A stretch of DNA of 64,000 nucleotides from Cenococcum geophilum 1.58. Lineage: Eukaryota > Ascomycota > Dothideomycetes > Gloniales > Gloniaceae. Position numbers and translations under genes: made by a program. Below are positions 47,201 through 62,439 of this stretch, one piece after another. Numbering within the stretch: position 1 is the first letter of the stretch; each line of letters begins with the position of its first letter. The DNA lies in assembly GCA_001692895.1 (NCBI GenBank), contig KV748193.1, positions 806,001-870,000 of the forward strand, given 5' to 3'. The notes beneath the pieces are model-generated. The model was not told the origin of the DNA and did not search any database. It was given only the letters and a program-made list of their open reading frames with translations.

Positions 47201-48236
47201 ATATACTTGGGACATTTTACGGACCTGCTAGATTAATATATACGTTGGACCCCCTAAGTATATTACCTACAACGCCGGTAGGAACTTTATTAGTAAGGAA
47301 TTTTAATAATACGCTACGGCCATGGCTATTTTAATAAAAGCCGTTCTAGTTAAGGCGTACTAGTCTATTAGGCTTATTAAATGAGCTTACCTAGCTCTAT
47401 AGAGAGCTTACTAGATTATTACAGATAAGTGTAAGGATATCTAAAAGGAACTAGCTTTATAGATGGCTGTAAAAGCTATTAATAATACCGCTGGCCCTAA
47501 TGGACTAGTATCTACCCCCCTCTTACCCTGTCTATTATAGAATAAGCAGCTATAATATAGAAGGTAATGGCCGAAATAGTTAAATTACGGGCTAAATAAG
47601 CTGTTAATAGCGCCCTATATTACCGTAACGGACCTAATATAACCTTAGTTTATAACCTCCTACTTAATTCTAAAGTCCTTATATAGCGTAAAAGCGGTAA
47701 CTAGATTGGACCTTATTGTCTACTAGCTATAGAAGACGAAACGTGCTATATATAACTTCCTAGCGGACTAACTAACTTTAGAAGCACGTCCGTAAAACCC
47801 TACTTTTGGTCTAAAAATACCTGTACCGTCGAACTAGATGAATTAGAAGTACCCGCTGAACTAAATAAACTGGAAGCACCCCTACCTACTTTAAAAGTCC
47901 CCTAGAAACTCATTAAACCTACCATAAAGCGCGGTTGAGGACGCCCCTAAAAGCACCCCGTAACTAAAAACTCCGTAATAAAAAATTACCTAACCTCCGC
48001 AGGTATATCCGTAAGGTAACTTCTACCTACGGATATATTAGTTCTAATATAGGAAACACTTTTTACGGACTTATAACGTAAGGAGATTAATGGACTATTT
48101 AAAAAGGGTGTTTTTACGGCCGTAATAGAGAGAGATGTTCTATAAGGTATCCGTATATTTAACTTACGCTTTATTAACGAAATTAAGCACCCTAGTACTA
48201 ACAAAGCCTTTAAAAAATTAAGGCTTGTTATATAAG

Positions 48237-48523
48237 TGTTGGTATGCTTTAACAACGTGCAGAATACATATATCACAATGATATGTACTATACGGTGTTA
48301 TTAGTGGATTATTGTTTTTCTACTTGCGACGCGCGTCACATATATATATTGGGCGCGTCCTGCTATATTCTGCTATATTCTGCCACCTCGCTATTAGCTC
48401 GCTTACTACTAGCGTATTAGCCGTGTCCTACTATATTCTGCCATATTCTACCATCGCACTATTAGTTCGCTTACCACTAGCGCGTTAGCCGTCCTCACGA
48501 TATATCTAACGCTTCTAGCTATA
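48237..48523 (-). repeat. 3' LTR of Ty1/copia element 2 (left end)
   Basis: 287 bp, same length as 53815-54101. It contains internal near-repeats of a ctgctatattctgccacctcgc-like type followed by ttagctcgcttac-actagcg, present twice in each LTR. Confidence 0.9.
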
Positions 48524-51500
48524 CTAGGAGTACTTTAGAAAATATAAAGAACTAGTAGGCTACAACTATATAGTCCGAGAAATCTATATACGCACTTCTC
48601 CTCCCTTCCTTCCCTGCCCTATGCCTTTAAATTAACGCTATTATTAATAGAACGTTCTACCTATTCTACCATCTTTAACTTAATTTAGTTTGTATTAATA
48701 AGTCGCTTAAGGGCTAATAACGGTTTGCTTTTAGTTATAGCGTCTATAGGGTTGCTGTCTCCGTTAATCTACTTAACTTTAGCTATTTTATGTCTTTTAT
48801 ATAACTGGCGTAGGCACATAATATTAATTATAAGTCTCTTCTCCTATATTGTTCCTAGCTTAATAAGGCATTTATAGATTAACTTAAAATTAGTGTAAAG
48901 GATAAGCAGTAGGCTAATGTTAAGTTATAGTTTAACTATGGCCTTAATTGCAGCGCTAATGTTAAAACTATGGGCTATAGCGTATAATTCGGAGGCTAGT
49001 ACGCTTCTAGTAACTCTTTTACACTTAACTAAGGACTAGTAGACAATGTTCGCCTTATTTAATAAGTTTACTAGTACTAAAATATATCTAATTTATAATA
49101 AGAGGTCCTTATTATTTATAAATAAGGAATCGGTAAATATAAGCAGTTAAAGTATCTCTATATTAAGTTTAACAAAGCTTAAACCTCTTATTAAGTTTTT
49201 AATTTGCCACTAAATTCTCTTATTAAGTAGTTTTATGTCTTTCTCGTTAGGGTTAATTACCTAGGCAGCGTAGGATAAATTAAAAGAAGCTTTAGGCTGG
49301 CATATGGACGCAATATAAGCTCCTCTTACTTATTAGGCGACGTATTAGTCCTTAGGTATAAGTGCCGTACGAATAGTACCTCTAGAGCTAGTTGTTGTAA
49401 TAGCTTCCTTAATATTAACAAGGATTAGGTTCTAGTATTGGCGCTCCTATATAAGTATAATTGCATAGTCCTATTATTAAATAATACCTCCATTAAACTT
49501 AATTGGGTGCTCTAGTGTAAGGTACTTGCATTCCTTAGTTAAAAACTTCGCTTTCTTAATCTTTTCTTATTCTAAAGCTGCAAAAACTAAATTAGTTAAG
49601 AAGAGGGTATTATTAGTCTAAAGGCCAACTATTCTAAAGCTTATAGAATTATTAAGGTAGAGTAAGTAGGAGTCGTAAGTAGATTGGTTTATATTTAACT
49701 CCTTAGTATAGTAGTTGTAATAGGTCTTAAACTAATAATTACCTACTTCTGGGATGCCATATAAAGGTCTAACGACCTTAAGGATTGTACCTTATAAGAC
49801 TTTAAGTGCTATACTAAGTTTAAGAGGTGCTTAGATATAGAAGTTTTAATTTAGTTTTATAATTAACTAAACATAGGCTTATAAGATATCTCGTAAGTAA
49901 AGGTATATATCGTTAATCTAGGTTATAGCCGTAATACAGAGAATAAGGCGTTAGCTAACTCATTAAATTATAGGTAATTAGGTTAGTATAAGGTCTTTTT
50001 CTAGGTCGTTATAGGCCTATATAACTAGTCTTAATTTCTTAAAGGCCTTATTAGTACCAGGATTCTTAATTTTATTAATAAATCTAGAGTTAAATACTCT
50101 ATTGCCTTAAGGTACGTCCTTAATATTAACCAATTTAAAGACTCCTTTCTTAAGTAGTCCTTTAACCTCTTTCTGTTGTAAGGCTATAAACTAACTATTA
50201 ATTTTATTCTTATCTTATAAGTATATAGATATATTTACAGTATTAACTATAATAGGATACTTACGTAGTCTGCCTTATTCTCGCTTAACTAGTTAGGGTT
50301 CCTAAGGTAGTTCCATAATTAACTAAGGTAGTTTATTCTCGTCATTAGGTTATACGTCCTCTATATCTTTAGGTTCTTATAAATATAGTTTTATAACTAT
50401 ACTACGAAAGTTAATAGGGCCATAGGGGAGTTATATAGTATAGGTCTTATTATTAATACTAAGTAGATTATGGGGACCTAACCAGAAACCAGGCTGGCCT
50501 ATAGGTCCTTCTCTCTATACCAGTACAAGTGAGTTAAGTAATAGGTTATAAATTGCGGTTGTTTTAGGGCCGTTGCGCATATTAAGAGCATTTACTACTT
50601 AATATTTGGCTCTAATCTTCTTAACTTCTTCTATAGCTTTCCTAAGGGCTATAGCTCGTTATATAACTATAGGGTTAGGTATATTAGATTCTACTATACA
50701 CGGGTAAGCTCTAAATACCAGCAAGGTGAGTATAAGGCCGTTAGGGCCTACTAAATTATTAATTGCCTTAAAAGCCATTTATAAAGCTATGTCTTTATTA
50801 ATATCTAGTAGTTCTATAGTAATAATACGGTATATACAGCGAAGGGGACTATAATAGCGTTCTACCATTCTAATTAAATTATAGGCTTTAACGGGTACGC
50901 TTTTTGTAATCATTCCAAATATTATAGTATACTACTTAAATTCCTTACTTACGAAGTTCTTGCCTACATTATATGTAATTATATTAAAAGGTCCCAAATA
51001 TATATTAATCTAGCACATTCGTAGTATATCCCATGTGTATTTAGCGCTAATACTTTATAGCTATTTACCAGCTTAAAATCGTATTCCTTTATTAATAATA
51101 TATAGAAGGGGTGCGCCGTTAATATATATAATGTCAACCACGATTAAGTAGTTAAAATTAATATTATTACGTATTATAAATCTGAATCTACTAGGTAATT
51201 TTCCGTATTTTTAATAATAATAGTAGTAGCGTATAAGATAGTCGAAGGTCTTACTATCAACGTTATATCTTAAGCGCTTAAGTACTTGCGTAAGGCGCTT
51301 AACTAAAGGGTAGCTAAAACGGCAATATAGTCGTTTCAGTTCCACATCAGTTAAGTAGTAAGGGTTTTGCTTAAATAACTTAGTTAAATAAGTACGTAGG
51401 GATATATTTTAAAGCAGGAAAGGGTAGCCGAAACGATATACAACTAGTACTATACTACAAGATATAACCAGCAAGTTCTTTAAGTTATTAAAATATACTT

Positions 51501-53814
51501 ATAGGTGGTTTATATCTACTAAGTAAAATAAAAACAGGGTATTAACCTTAATAATATAAAACTCGATTGTGCTAATAGGGGTAGCCACTTTAGCTAATCT
51601 AATTAATGAGGTTAATCTAATACCAAATTATACATTAACTATGCCTTATATAGTTATATCAAGTTATATATTGGTATTAAGTCTTTAAAATACTAAGAAC
51701 TAACTATATCCTACCATAGAGCGTTTAGAGGCTCTTATATTGATTATAATACCTAAAAAGCGGTCTATAGTATAGCGGGACGTAGTTATATTATAAGTAA
51801 ATAGGTCTTTATTAGTTACGAGAGGTATTTATATAAAAAAAGTTACGCTATTTATAGTTATAACTAAATAACTAAAGGCCTTATTTACTAGGTTAGTAGC
51901 TATAAGGGTTACTTCCTATTGCTTAACTTAACTAAAGGATATATAAAAGTAATTAATGTGCAACTAATTATTCTGGTTAACTATCTTAGTACTTATATTA
52001 ATAGTTAGTATATAAAAGACTTCTTTAAGCTCTTCTTCTAAGTTAATACTATTATTATCCTTATAGTCGGCGATGTATTAATTAAGGCGTTAAGTAAAGC
52101 GATTATTAAACTTATTAAACTTGTCCTTATTAATACTTCTAAATTAAGCCTTTGCCTCTTCTTATTCTTCCTTACTATACTTTTATAAGTAATAGTCCTT
52201 CTTATTATATATAAAGCAACGTGGTTTATATTAAGAAGGGAATTAAGGTTAATTACGATTGCAATTTTAGTTATAGTTATCTCTCCTTCTAAGGTATTGG
52301 CGGTCTGTATAATAGGCTTAAACTTATTTTAAGTTCTACTTTTTATAAGCCATAATTAAGGATTGCAGTTTATTAATAAGGGGGCCTAGTTTATCTAGTG
52401 GATCTAATACAGCAATTTAATATACGGGAATCCCCTAATAAGATATAATAAGCTTATTATAGAGGAATAGGACTCCTTATAGTTCTAAATTTAGTCTATG
52501 CTATAGTTAAGAGAGTTTAGTAACCAGTATCTGAAGACATTAACTGGTTAATTTATCCGCATTCTTTTATATAACTATCTATAGTAATATCGAATTCTAT
52601 TTATTAAGGCTTTTGCGTTTAAAACTAGGTCCTTTAAAGAAGCTATAAAGTGACTTATAAGCGTCCTTAAACATAAGTGTAGTAAGTCTAATATTGTAGT
52701 AGTAATCCAGAGCTAGGCCTTGTAGCATAAGTAGGAGAGCCTTAAGGTAGGCATTAGGTGGAATATCTGCTCTATTATAAATATTATAGAAGATTATTAA
52801 CTTAAAGTTAAAGTTTCCGCTAGTATTACTGTATTTCTAGTCGTCCGTATATAACTTAGCTGCATTCACTAGTTCCTTTCCATACCTTAGTATAAAAGTA
52901 GGTATTATAGCAACAGGTATAGTAGTAGCAGGTATTATAGCCTACGGAGGTAGGAGTAGTAGACTTAAAGGCGGAGTTATTTAAGATATTAGTGGAGTCG
53001 TTATAGGTATACTTTTAGGTATTAATTAAGGTATAAGGGTTTATACAGTCTTGTGTTTTAAGCCGCGTATAAATACGTTAGTGAGTACATTAGACTTAAA
53101 GGTGCCATTAAATTACTCCTTATAGGCTTTATTAAATTCTTCTTAGCTCCATTTATATTAAGTTTCTTTAAGTAGTATATTAGCTAAAACTTATATAAGC
53201 TTAGTACGTTTATCGTTCTTATATACGTACACTCCTCCTTTATAAAGAAGAAGGAAAAGATTCTTAAGGGTTTTGGTACTAGCTTAAGAGAATATATCTA
53301 TAATAAACTCTTTAAAGTCTTCTTAAAAGTAGTCCCATAAAGCGCTGTTAATAGAGTTGTTGTTATTATATTCCCATATCTTAAACTAAATATAGTCTGT
53401 AATATTATTATTAGTCGCAGTTTATATATTAATTCTATTCCTCCATCGCTCTACCTCTACCTTCTAGTCTATAGGTATAGCCATCTTATTTAGTTATAAA
53501 GAGGTTATTAATAGAGGGTGTCGGTGTTTATAGAGAGGGAGTGTTTATAGTATTTATAAGGAGGGAGAAAGGGTAGTTAACACAAGTTGTTAAAAACTTA
53601 ACTTTTAATAAGGTAGAAAGCAATATCCTTCCAAATCTAGAGTATATTGTTTAATTCTTAGTAGTAATAAGGGTCTATAGGCGACAGCAAGCTATTAAGC
53701 TTCTAGATTGTTTTTAGTACTCTCTTTAACTAAAATAAGGCCGTTGTAAGGTAGAGCGTTAGACATCTTTTAAACTAATACGTATTTCCTAATCTATACA
53801 CGCTTACTAATTAG

Positions 53815-54101
53815 TGTTAGTATGCTTTAACAACGTGCAGAATATATATATTACAATAATATATACTATACGGTGTTATTAGTAGATTATTGTTTTTCTA
53901 CTTATAACGCGCGTCACATATATATATTGGGCGCGTCCTACTATGTTCTACTATATTCTGCTACCTCGCCATTAGCTCGCTTACCACTAGCGTATTAGCC
54001 GTATCCTGCCATATTCTGCCATATTCTGCCATCGCACTATTGGTTTGCTTACTACTAGCGCGTTAGCCGTCCTCGCGATATGTCTAACGCTTCTAGCTAT
54101 A
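53815..54101 (-). repeat. 5' LTR of Ty1/copia element 2 (right end)
   Basis: Pairs with 48237-48523. The element's gag begins to its left on the minus strand, and the putative primer-binding segment lies at about 53790-53813. Confidence 0.9.
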
Positions 54102-54408
54102 ATAAGCTTATAACGACTAGGGAAAGGACTTAGTCCTTATATAATTGCCTATAATTTAACGGGTTAGTTAACGGATTATACTTGTATTTACGCCTAGACT
54201 ACAGCAAACTAAACCCGTAGCCCTTTACTTATGGGATATCTTGTAAGCCTATATGCAGTCTAATATCTACCTAAGTAGAGATATCTTTATATAACTACCC
54301 CTTAAGCTTAATTTGCAACTAGGAATAATTTTATAGGTTATAAAACCCCTTTATGGAGTGCTAGAAGCTAGAAACTACTAGTTTAAAATATATTACTAGT
54401 ATTACGTT

Positions 54409-54834
54409 TATTACGGACGCTTTAAGTACAATGTTACGACTACTTAGAGAAGAGTTGGAAGAAGCTAGTTGGTTAATACAAGCACGGTCTAGGATGGAAC
54501 CCGTGGAACCATGTGACGAGGAATGGTAGCTAAGGTTACATAAGGTGCTACGTAAGGAACGCAAGGAACGAAGGGAACTTACGTACCTTACGTATAACAC
54601 GTACATCGCGTATAAGGAGGATTTCATAGGAGTACAGTTGTATATTTAAGGACCCTTAGTCCCTACCTAGATAGTTCCTTCCTTATAGTGATTCTTAGAA
54701 TATAATTAGAGTTAATTTATTGGGCAACCACTCCACCAGTTATTATTACGTTGTTAACTACTATCTTTACATTTCCTATATACCTAGCCTATTAATAGAA
54801 TCTATTGTAGTTCCTACTATAAGGTTCCATTACA
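54409..54834 (+). repeat. 5' LTR of the Ty3/gypsy element
   Basis: 426 bp, collinear with 62014-62439. In the first 120 aligned bases I count about 14 differences, all transitions and no indels, as expected from RIP and not from ordinary drift. Confidence 0.9.
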
Positions 54835-57800
54835 TAATTACTACCTAGTTATAGTATTAAATATAGAAAGTTGAACAATATGCCACTAAAAACAGCCACT
54901 ATAACGCTATTGACGGCGGCAACTACTTTAAGGTTAGGGGGTGACACTAATATAGCGGACACTGACTCGTAATAACCTGTAACGGTAGGATAATTACAGG
55001 AAATAGTGGATTAATTAATAGAAAATAATACGGTACTTAAAAACAGACTTAATGGAATTGGAGTAGTAAAGGTTAAGTTACCATTAATTAAACAATTCTT
55101 AGGGGAGAGATTAAAGCTTAAAGGATTTCTAATGTAAATGTATTTTAAAGTTATATAAGAAGGGGCTAAGTTAGCCACGACAATAGACTAGATAGCCTAT
55201 ATAGGACTATTCCTAACGGGTCGGGTACTTAAATAGTTTAAACCCTACTTAATAGAAATATAGACTAACGGAATAACTACTGCTAATTAAGAGGTACGAT
55301 TTGTGTTTTCTAGCTAGGTAGGATTTGCAGAATAATTAATATAGATATTTAGGAACCCGGAAGCAATAACTATAGTAAAGAGAAAGCTTTAGGACCTAAT
55401 ATAGCGAACTTTAGTAATTAAGTATACGATATAGTTTTAAATATTTGTAATATAGGTTAAATGGAACAATAAGGCGCTTATGGCATAGTATAAATAAGGA
55501 CTTAAGGCTAAAGTTTAGGATATAATTATTCTAATAGAAGATGCGGATACCCTAAGGGAATTAATAGATTAAGCAATTAAGATTAATAATAGGATCTTCT
55601 AAAGGGAATAGGCTAAGAAAGGCTAGGATAGAGTTCTATAGTTATATAAGGCGTAGAGTACGCAATAACCTAAGCTAAGTTAAAAACTATGGTATGGCGC
55701 AAAGCTAATAGACCTAAGTGGTACTAAAGAAGCCTATAAGAGATAGAGTAAGAAACTATAAAAACCTAGAGGTTAAGGATCTAGTAATTATAGGACTAAG
55801 GAGTAGAGGCTAAACTAGGGATCTTAATAGCAGAAGATGCTTAGGCGGACTCTATAACAAAGTTAATAGTTTAAAAATAGAGCTTATATAAATTGCGGAA
55901 AATAGGGTTACTTTATAAGGGATTATAAAGATAGTTAGAGTTACTATATAATAAAGGGAACTAGACTAGTAGTATATAATATATACGTATAGAGGGATAA
56001 TAGTATACTGCAAGGAACAAAAGAGTGTTTAATTAAAAGTTTTGCGTTTTGTTATAATAATGTATACTAAATTTATAAAGACGCTAAGTACAGTGCAAGC
56101 TATTGGCTATAAGAGCTAGAGTTAAAAGGACTTAGAGGAACTAAAGAGTTAGATAAAGAATAAGATTAACTCTATAAGCTAGATTAAGATATTACAGTAA
56201 TATACGGATAACAATTAGTAATAATAATAATAAAGTTAGAGTACTTATTAATTAATAGCAATAAGAATAGTAAAGGAACTAACTGGGGGTATTTAAACCT
56301 TAATAACGTAATAGAAGTAGAGACTAAGACCGCCACTAAGTATGGTTTAGTAACGGGTATTATAATACCGTTAGATACGGCGTCTATTGCTTTATAAGAC
56401 GGAAGGAGTAATATCTAGAGACAATTAAGTAAGCAGATAACTGCTAGTGCTAGCTTATTACTTAATAAAGGTAAAAGGCTAAAGGCTTAAGATTCTTAAG
56501 ATAAGATAAGAGATAACTAAGATTCTTAAGACGAGATAAGGTAAGCTTAAAGACCCATAACGGATAGAAACCAATAGAGTAGAGCAGTAACTTAGTTTAA
56601 AGATATATAAATAAGCTCGGGATAAGTGTTCCCAACGGCACAAGACTCTTAAGACAAGATGAGTGAAATTTAAGACTTTTAAGACGAGATAAGAATACTA
56701 AGTAAGCCTAGTTAAACTAAGGCCGGAGCTAAGCTTAAGTTAGAAGCAAGCTTAGGATTAAAGAATCTAAGGGATTAAGAATTTGGAGTACGAATTAGGA
56801 CACCTATAAGTAAGAGGTAAGGAGCTTCTTTATAGATTAGAGAATCTATAGCGTAAATAGTGATTAGACTGGGAGACAGATATATAGACCTAGAAGACTT
56901 ACTAGGGGAATATAGTATTTAGCCTAAAGATTAAAAAGTTAATACTAAGATTAAGAAGCACGAAGATTTTAAGGATCTACTTATAAGACGTAACATAAAA
57001 AAAACTATAAAGGAATTTAGGGCAAGAATTACCTTATGGTAAAAATAGAAACTAGATAAGAGATCTAGCATATTAGGACGTATAAGGGATAGAGCGCTAG
57101 TATAAAGGATTACTAATAGACCTAGAATAGGCATATTAAGAGCTAAGTGGCTTACTAAACTGGAATAAGAAGAGGATCTAGGGATTCCTACTAGGTTTAA
57201 GGAACGATATACTAAAGGCTGTTATAATGTAGTAATAAAGAGATATTTCCTTACAGACGAGCCGTATACACTTAAGCAGCTATACTAAAAGTGGTATAGG
57301 CAACGACATAATAATAAGTAGGAGGATTTCTATATATAGTTGGACGAAAAAGTTATCTAAGACCACCCGATTATAGAAAAGGCTATAACTTATATTAAGG
57401 GGGCCTTAATTATAATATTAAAGGATCTAAAGGAGTAATTAGAGGACTAGAGAAGCAAGAGACGAATCTTAGTACCCGCGAATAAAGTTGTAACGCTTAG
57501 ATTAATATAAGAAAGGTTTAAACCCTAAGACAAAGATAAACCGAAAGTTGACCTAAGATATTAAGCATATTATATACTATTGTGGATAGTATATATAGAT
57601 AATACGTGCAATATATATAGAGCACTAAAGGATAAAAATTAAAAGTATCTAATAAGGATGTATTAGATAACGGATAAGGCGAAATATTAAAACGCTAAGT
57701 ATATATATGGTTAGCACCTAGTAGAAGTTTAAAAATAAGGGGACTTAATACTTTAACTAGGAAAATTCCTTACGGAAGAATGCCTAGATGGATAATAATG

Positions 57801-60800
57801 GTAGGAATGTTTAGAGAATACCTGTCTATAGTATATTAAAGATAAAAAACGAACTAAGTATTGGCCTAAGTTAAACTAAGTATAAATAGGATCTAGCAGC
57901 TAGTAGTTAGGAAAAGTAGAAGCCTATGGGACTAGAGGGAGCCAGTGGTAGAGCCTTAGACCCTTAAAGAAATTTAAGGACAATACTTAAATTTATAAGT
58001 TAAATAGTAAGATTAATAGTTTAAGGCACTGATAGATAGTAGAGTAATAAGGAACTATATCTTACTAATAATAGTTAAAAGAATGGGATTACTATATAGG
58101 TAGAAGGAATGTCCTTACCTATTAGTAATAATTTTAGGAGATTCGATAGCCTACGGAGAAAGTATTATTAATCTTAAAATAGGACCTATTTAGCTAACCA
58201 TTAAAGGAAGATAAGTTGAGATATCTTTTAATATATTACTATTAGGGAATAATAAGGCAGTATTAGGAATGCCTTAGTTATAGGAATATAATCTAAAGGT
58301 TAATTAGGTTATAGGTTAGGTCGATATTAGAGATATACGACGCCGTAAGATGTAATAATAAGCTAAATTAGTATGGTACTAAGTAGGAGCGACCTACAAA
58401 GAAACGGAAAAAGGGCTAAGCTATATACTAAAAAGATACTATAAGTATGGTAAGAAACTATAGTCACCTAAGAGTGAAAAGCTGTTAGAATATGTAGTAT
58501 AGGATTATAAAATAGAATTAGAACTAGAAATAAGTCTAAGGTTTTTTTTAATCTATAAGCTTACTAAAGAAGAAGGGAGAGCATTAAAAGAGTTTGTCTA
58601 AGAAAACTTATAAAAGGGATATATTAGACTATCGCAGTTATTAGCGGGTTATCTAGTACTATTTGTACTAAAAAAAATAGTAAACTAAGGCTGTGTATTA
58701 ACTATAGATAGTTAAACAGCATTACTAGAAAGGATAGGTATTTTTTACCCTTAATTAGCGAAATTTAAGATAGGATAGGTAATGCGTAAATCTTTATAAA
58801 GATAGATCTAAGATAGGCGTACTATTAAATTAGGATTAAGGAAGGCAATAAATAGAAGGCAGCCTTTAGGTTAAAGGAAGGACTATATAAACTATTAGTT
58901 ATATAATTTGGGCTTATAAACGCACTAGTAACGTTCTAAAAGCGTATTAATAATATATTAGGAGAACATTTGGATAAATTTATTATGGTATACCTTAATA
59001 ATATTATTATCTATTTAATAAATAAGGAAGAGCATGGAGAATATATTAAATGGGTTTTAAAGAGACTATAGGAAGAATAAATGCTAGTAGTAATTAAGAA
59101 ATGCGAGTTCTTTACTAGGAAGACCGATTTTATTGGATTTATTATTAAACTAGGCTAACTTAGTATAGATTTAAAGAAGATTAAGGCTATAGTAAATTAG
59201 TAAGAACTAGAGAACGTTATATAGTTAAAATTGTTTTTAGGGTTTTATAATTACTGCAGAAGGTTTATAGCGCAATGGTTAAAGGATATTAAACTATTTA
59301 CGCGATTAATAAAGAAAGAAGAACTATAGGTATAGGGAGAGGAACAGCGAAAATTCTTTAAGAAAGTTAAAGAGTTATTTACCTAGGAGCCAGTTCTTAA
59401 GATTTATTAACTAGGACTAGAGACGGTTATAGAAATAGATATATTAGACTTTATACTAGGAGTATATTTTATATAAAGGTACCTAAATAGATAGCACCTA
59501 GTGGCATATTATAGTTAAAAGATAACACTACTAGAGTTAAACTATAATATCTATAATAAGGAGTTATTAGATATAGTTATAGTACTAAAGAAATAGAGAG
59601 TATTCTTATAAGGTATAGAAAAACTATTTATAGTTAAAACAGATTATAAGAACCTAATAGAATTCCTAACAATAAAGGAACTTAACTAAAGATAGGTTAA
59701 ATAGGCAGAGATACTTATAGAATACTATTTTAAGATTTAGTATACTAAGGGTATAAACAATATATAAGCTAATACGTTAAGTTAAAAGGCCGAACTATAA
59801 AATAATAATAAGCTATTAGGGGCTTTACTGCGAAAAGATATAGATAGACTGATTAGGTATAATTATCCAAAAATTATAGTAACTTAAGAGAATAAGTTAG
59901 AAAAGGTCTATAAAATACTAGAAAGCTTTTAGGTATAAAGAATTCTAAAAGTATAGCTAGAAGATCTATAGTTGGATATATACAAAAATTAAGAAGTAAA
60001 GTATATCCTAAAAAGCATAGTAGAGTAGTTTATGGAGGACTTCTATAAGGGACTAACTTAAGGATATAACGGAGCTATGGGCTTAGTATTAAAACTCTAG
60101 GAGGAGTATATTATTAATGGAATTTAAAGGATAGCTAAAAGAGTTACTAAAGAGTATTTAGATTTCTAAAGGAATAAACTAATAAGGCATAAGCCGTATA
60201 GAGGGCTATAACCTATTAAAATACTAGAGAGACTATAGGAGGTTATATTATAGGACTTTATTATTAAGTTACTAAAGTTAAAAGATCCTATTACCGGATA
60301 AGATTATAACGTGATCTTAGTAATAGTAGATAAGCTTACGAAGTGGGGATACTTTATAGCCTATACGGAAGAAATCTTAGTAGAAGATGTCGCTAGAATT
60401 TATATTAAAGAAGTATTCGCAAGATATAGAGCACTAAGTAAAATTATATTGGATAGAGATTTAAAATTCATAGTAGCATTCTAGGAGGTATTTTTAGTAG
60501 AATAAGGAGTTTAAGCAGCAACTTCCACTATATATTATCCGTAGATAGACGGTTAAATAGAAAGATTAAACTAGACACTAGAGCAGTATTTAAGGCATTA
60601 TATTAATTACGTATAGAACAATTGGGTATTGCTATTATTAGTTATATAGTTTATATATAATATAATACCATAAGAAGGAATGGGTACGTTACTATTTAAG
60701 GCGAATTATAAATATAAGCTAAGAACATTATTATCGCTATATTAAGTAAAGAAAACAAGTAGTAAAGCTAAGTAAAGAATAGAGACTTTAATAAATCTTT

Positions 60801-62013
60801 ATGTAAACCTTATAGAAATAGCTAAGGCAGTATAGTAAAGAATGAAAAAGTACTACGATGCTAAGAGATCTAAGGGACTAGATCTTAAGGAGGGAGATAA
60901 AGTATAGCTACTATATAAAAATTTCAAAAGTTAATAACTAAGTAAGAAGTTAGACTATATTAGACTAGGACCTTTCAAAATTATATAGAGGATTTTACTA
61001 GTTATATTTAAGTTAAACCTACTAGCTAAAATGAAGATCTACCCTATACAGTATATTGCGGTGCTAGAGCTAGTATATAGGAATGTTAAGCTACTAGTTT
61101 ATAAAGCAGATATATATAGAGGTTAGGAAGAAGATAAATGGCAAGTTTCGAAAATTATTAGTTATAAGGATATTGATAATAAAATATAGTATAAGGTTAA
61201 GTGGATAGGCTATACTAAGACTACCTAGGAGCTATTAGAGAATTTAAAGAATGCTATAGGAAAGGTATAGGAGTATTGAAAGAAAATAGGTTAGGTAATA
61301 TTAATAAAGAAGGATTATTAAAGAATAAGTTACCTAAGAGGGATTTAGAAAGAGCGACTGCTAAATTACTTAGAGTTGTTTCCCTTACTATAGGAGGAGA
61401 GTTAGTTCTCTTATTACCTAGTTCCTAAAGACCCTATTTTATAAGTTTCTACTCCTTAAAACGGACCTTCTTACGCACTTTCTTAAGACGAAGTAGACGG
61501 ATAGACGCCGTAATGCGAGTATCTAAAGCCTTCTGTTCCGCATTCTAAAAACGCTTAAGTTTAGCAAGGGCCTATACTAGGTTACTATTAAGCTTTATAG
61601 TAGTAGATTAAACATAAAACCCTATAATAAATTACTTAGGGAACTTAAAGACTATTAAGAGTTATAGGACGCGTATACTTAGCGTTAGAAGTAGAGTAAA
61701 TATCGCAAGATAATTAAATATTTGCTTTAGTGCACTCCAAATAAGAGAAGGGTTGCTAAGATAAAGGACTCGCCAACGTAATATATACCAGCCCCTCTTT
61801 TAAGCAACGAGAATATAGAGATAGTATTATTTTACTAAGCGATAATATTACAGCAATAGTGCGAGCATAACGTTGCGTATATAAAGAAGAAGAAGCTTTA
61901 AGTATTATAAGTAATAATATTAACCAAATTAATTAGATGGATATTACACCTCTAGTAAACAACTTAGAGATATTAGGTATCTTTAAGGACGAAGATAAAG
62001 AGGAGGGAGATAG

Positions 62014-62439
62014 TGTTACGGATGCTTTAAGTATAATATTACGACTACTTAGAGAAGAGTTAAAAGAAGCTAGTTAATTAATATAAGCACGGTCTAGGAT
62101 GGAACCCGTAGAACTATATAACGAGGAATAGTAGCTAAGGTTATATAAGGTGCTATATAAGGAACGCGAGGAATAAAGGGAACTTCTGTACCTTATATAT
62201 AACACGTACATTGCGTATAAGGAGGATTTTATAGGAGTATAGTTGTGTATTTAAGGACCCTTAGTCCCTACCTAGATAGTTCCTTCCTTGTAGTAATTCT
62301 CAGAATATAATTAGAGTTAATCTGTTAGGTAACCACTCCACTAGTTGTTATTACGTTGTTAACTACTGTCTTTGCATTTCCTACACACCTAGCCTATTAA
62401 TAGAACCCATCGTAGTTCCTGCTACAAGGTTCCGTTACA
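62014..62439 (+). repeat. 3' LTR of the Ty3/gypsy element
   Basis: 426 bp, begins tgttacgg and ends ccgttaca, giving the TG...CA ends that the 5' copy has partly lost. Followed directly by the acgtt duplication. Confidence 0.9.

Larger units (their letters stand above)
48237..54101 (-). mobile_element. Ty1/copia element 2, nested in element 1, opposite strand
   Basis: LTRs of 287 bp at 48237-48523 and 53815-54101. The 5-bp duplication ataag stands at 48232-48236 and 54102-54106, inside the reverse transcriptase region of element 1. Read on the minus strand the order is gag (about 53480-52380), protease (about 51900-51700), integrase (about 51450-50500), reverse transcriptase (about 50160-49300), RNase H (about 49250-48640). 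Total 5,865 bp. It looks complete in structure but is broken in dozens of places by RIP. It is related to element 1 at the protein level but differs in LTR sequence, so it is a separate family. Confidence 0.9.
54409..62439 (+). mobile_element. Ty3/gypsy chromodomain element, nested in Ty1/copia element 1
   Basis: LTRs of 426 bp each (54409-54834, 62014-62439). The 5-bp duplication acgtt stands at 54404-54408 and 62440-62444, inside the element 1 polymerase region. Plus-strand order: gag (about 54870-55980), protease (about 57990-58260), reverse transcriptase (about 58640-59200), RNase H (about 59400-59800), integrase (about 60000-60700), chromodomain (about 61120-61270), then a 700-bp tail before the 3' LTR. 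Total 8,031 bp, structurally complete, broken in dozens of places by RIP. Chromodomain gypsy elements are known to target silent chromatin, which fits its place in older repeats. Confidence 0.9.

Noticed and set aside
54361-54627. 88-codon minus-strand ORF.
   Set aside because: Antisense to the 5' LTR of the gypsy element.
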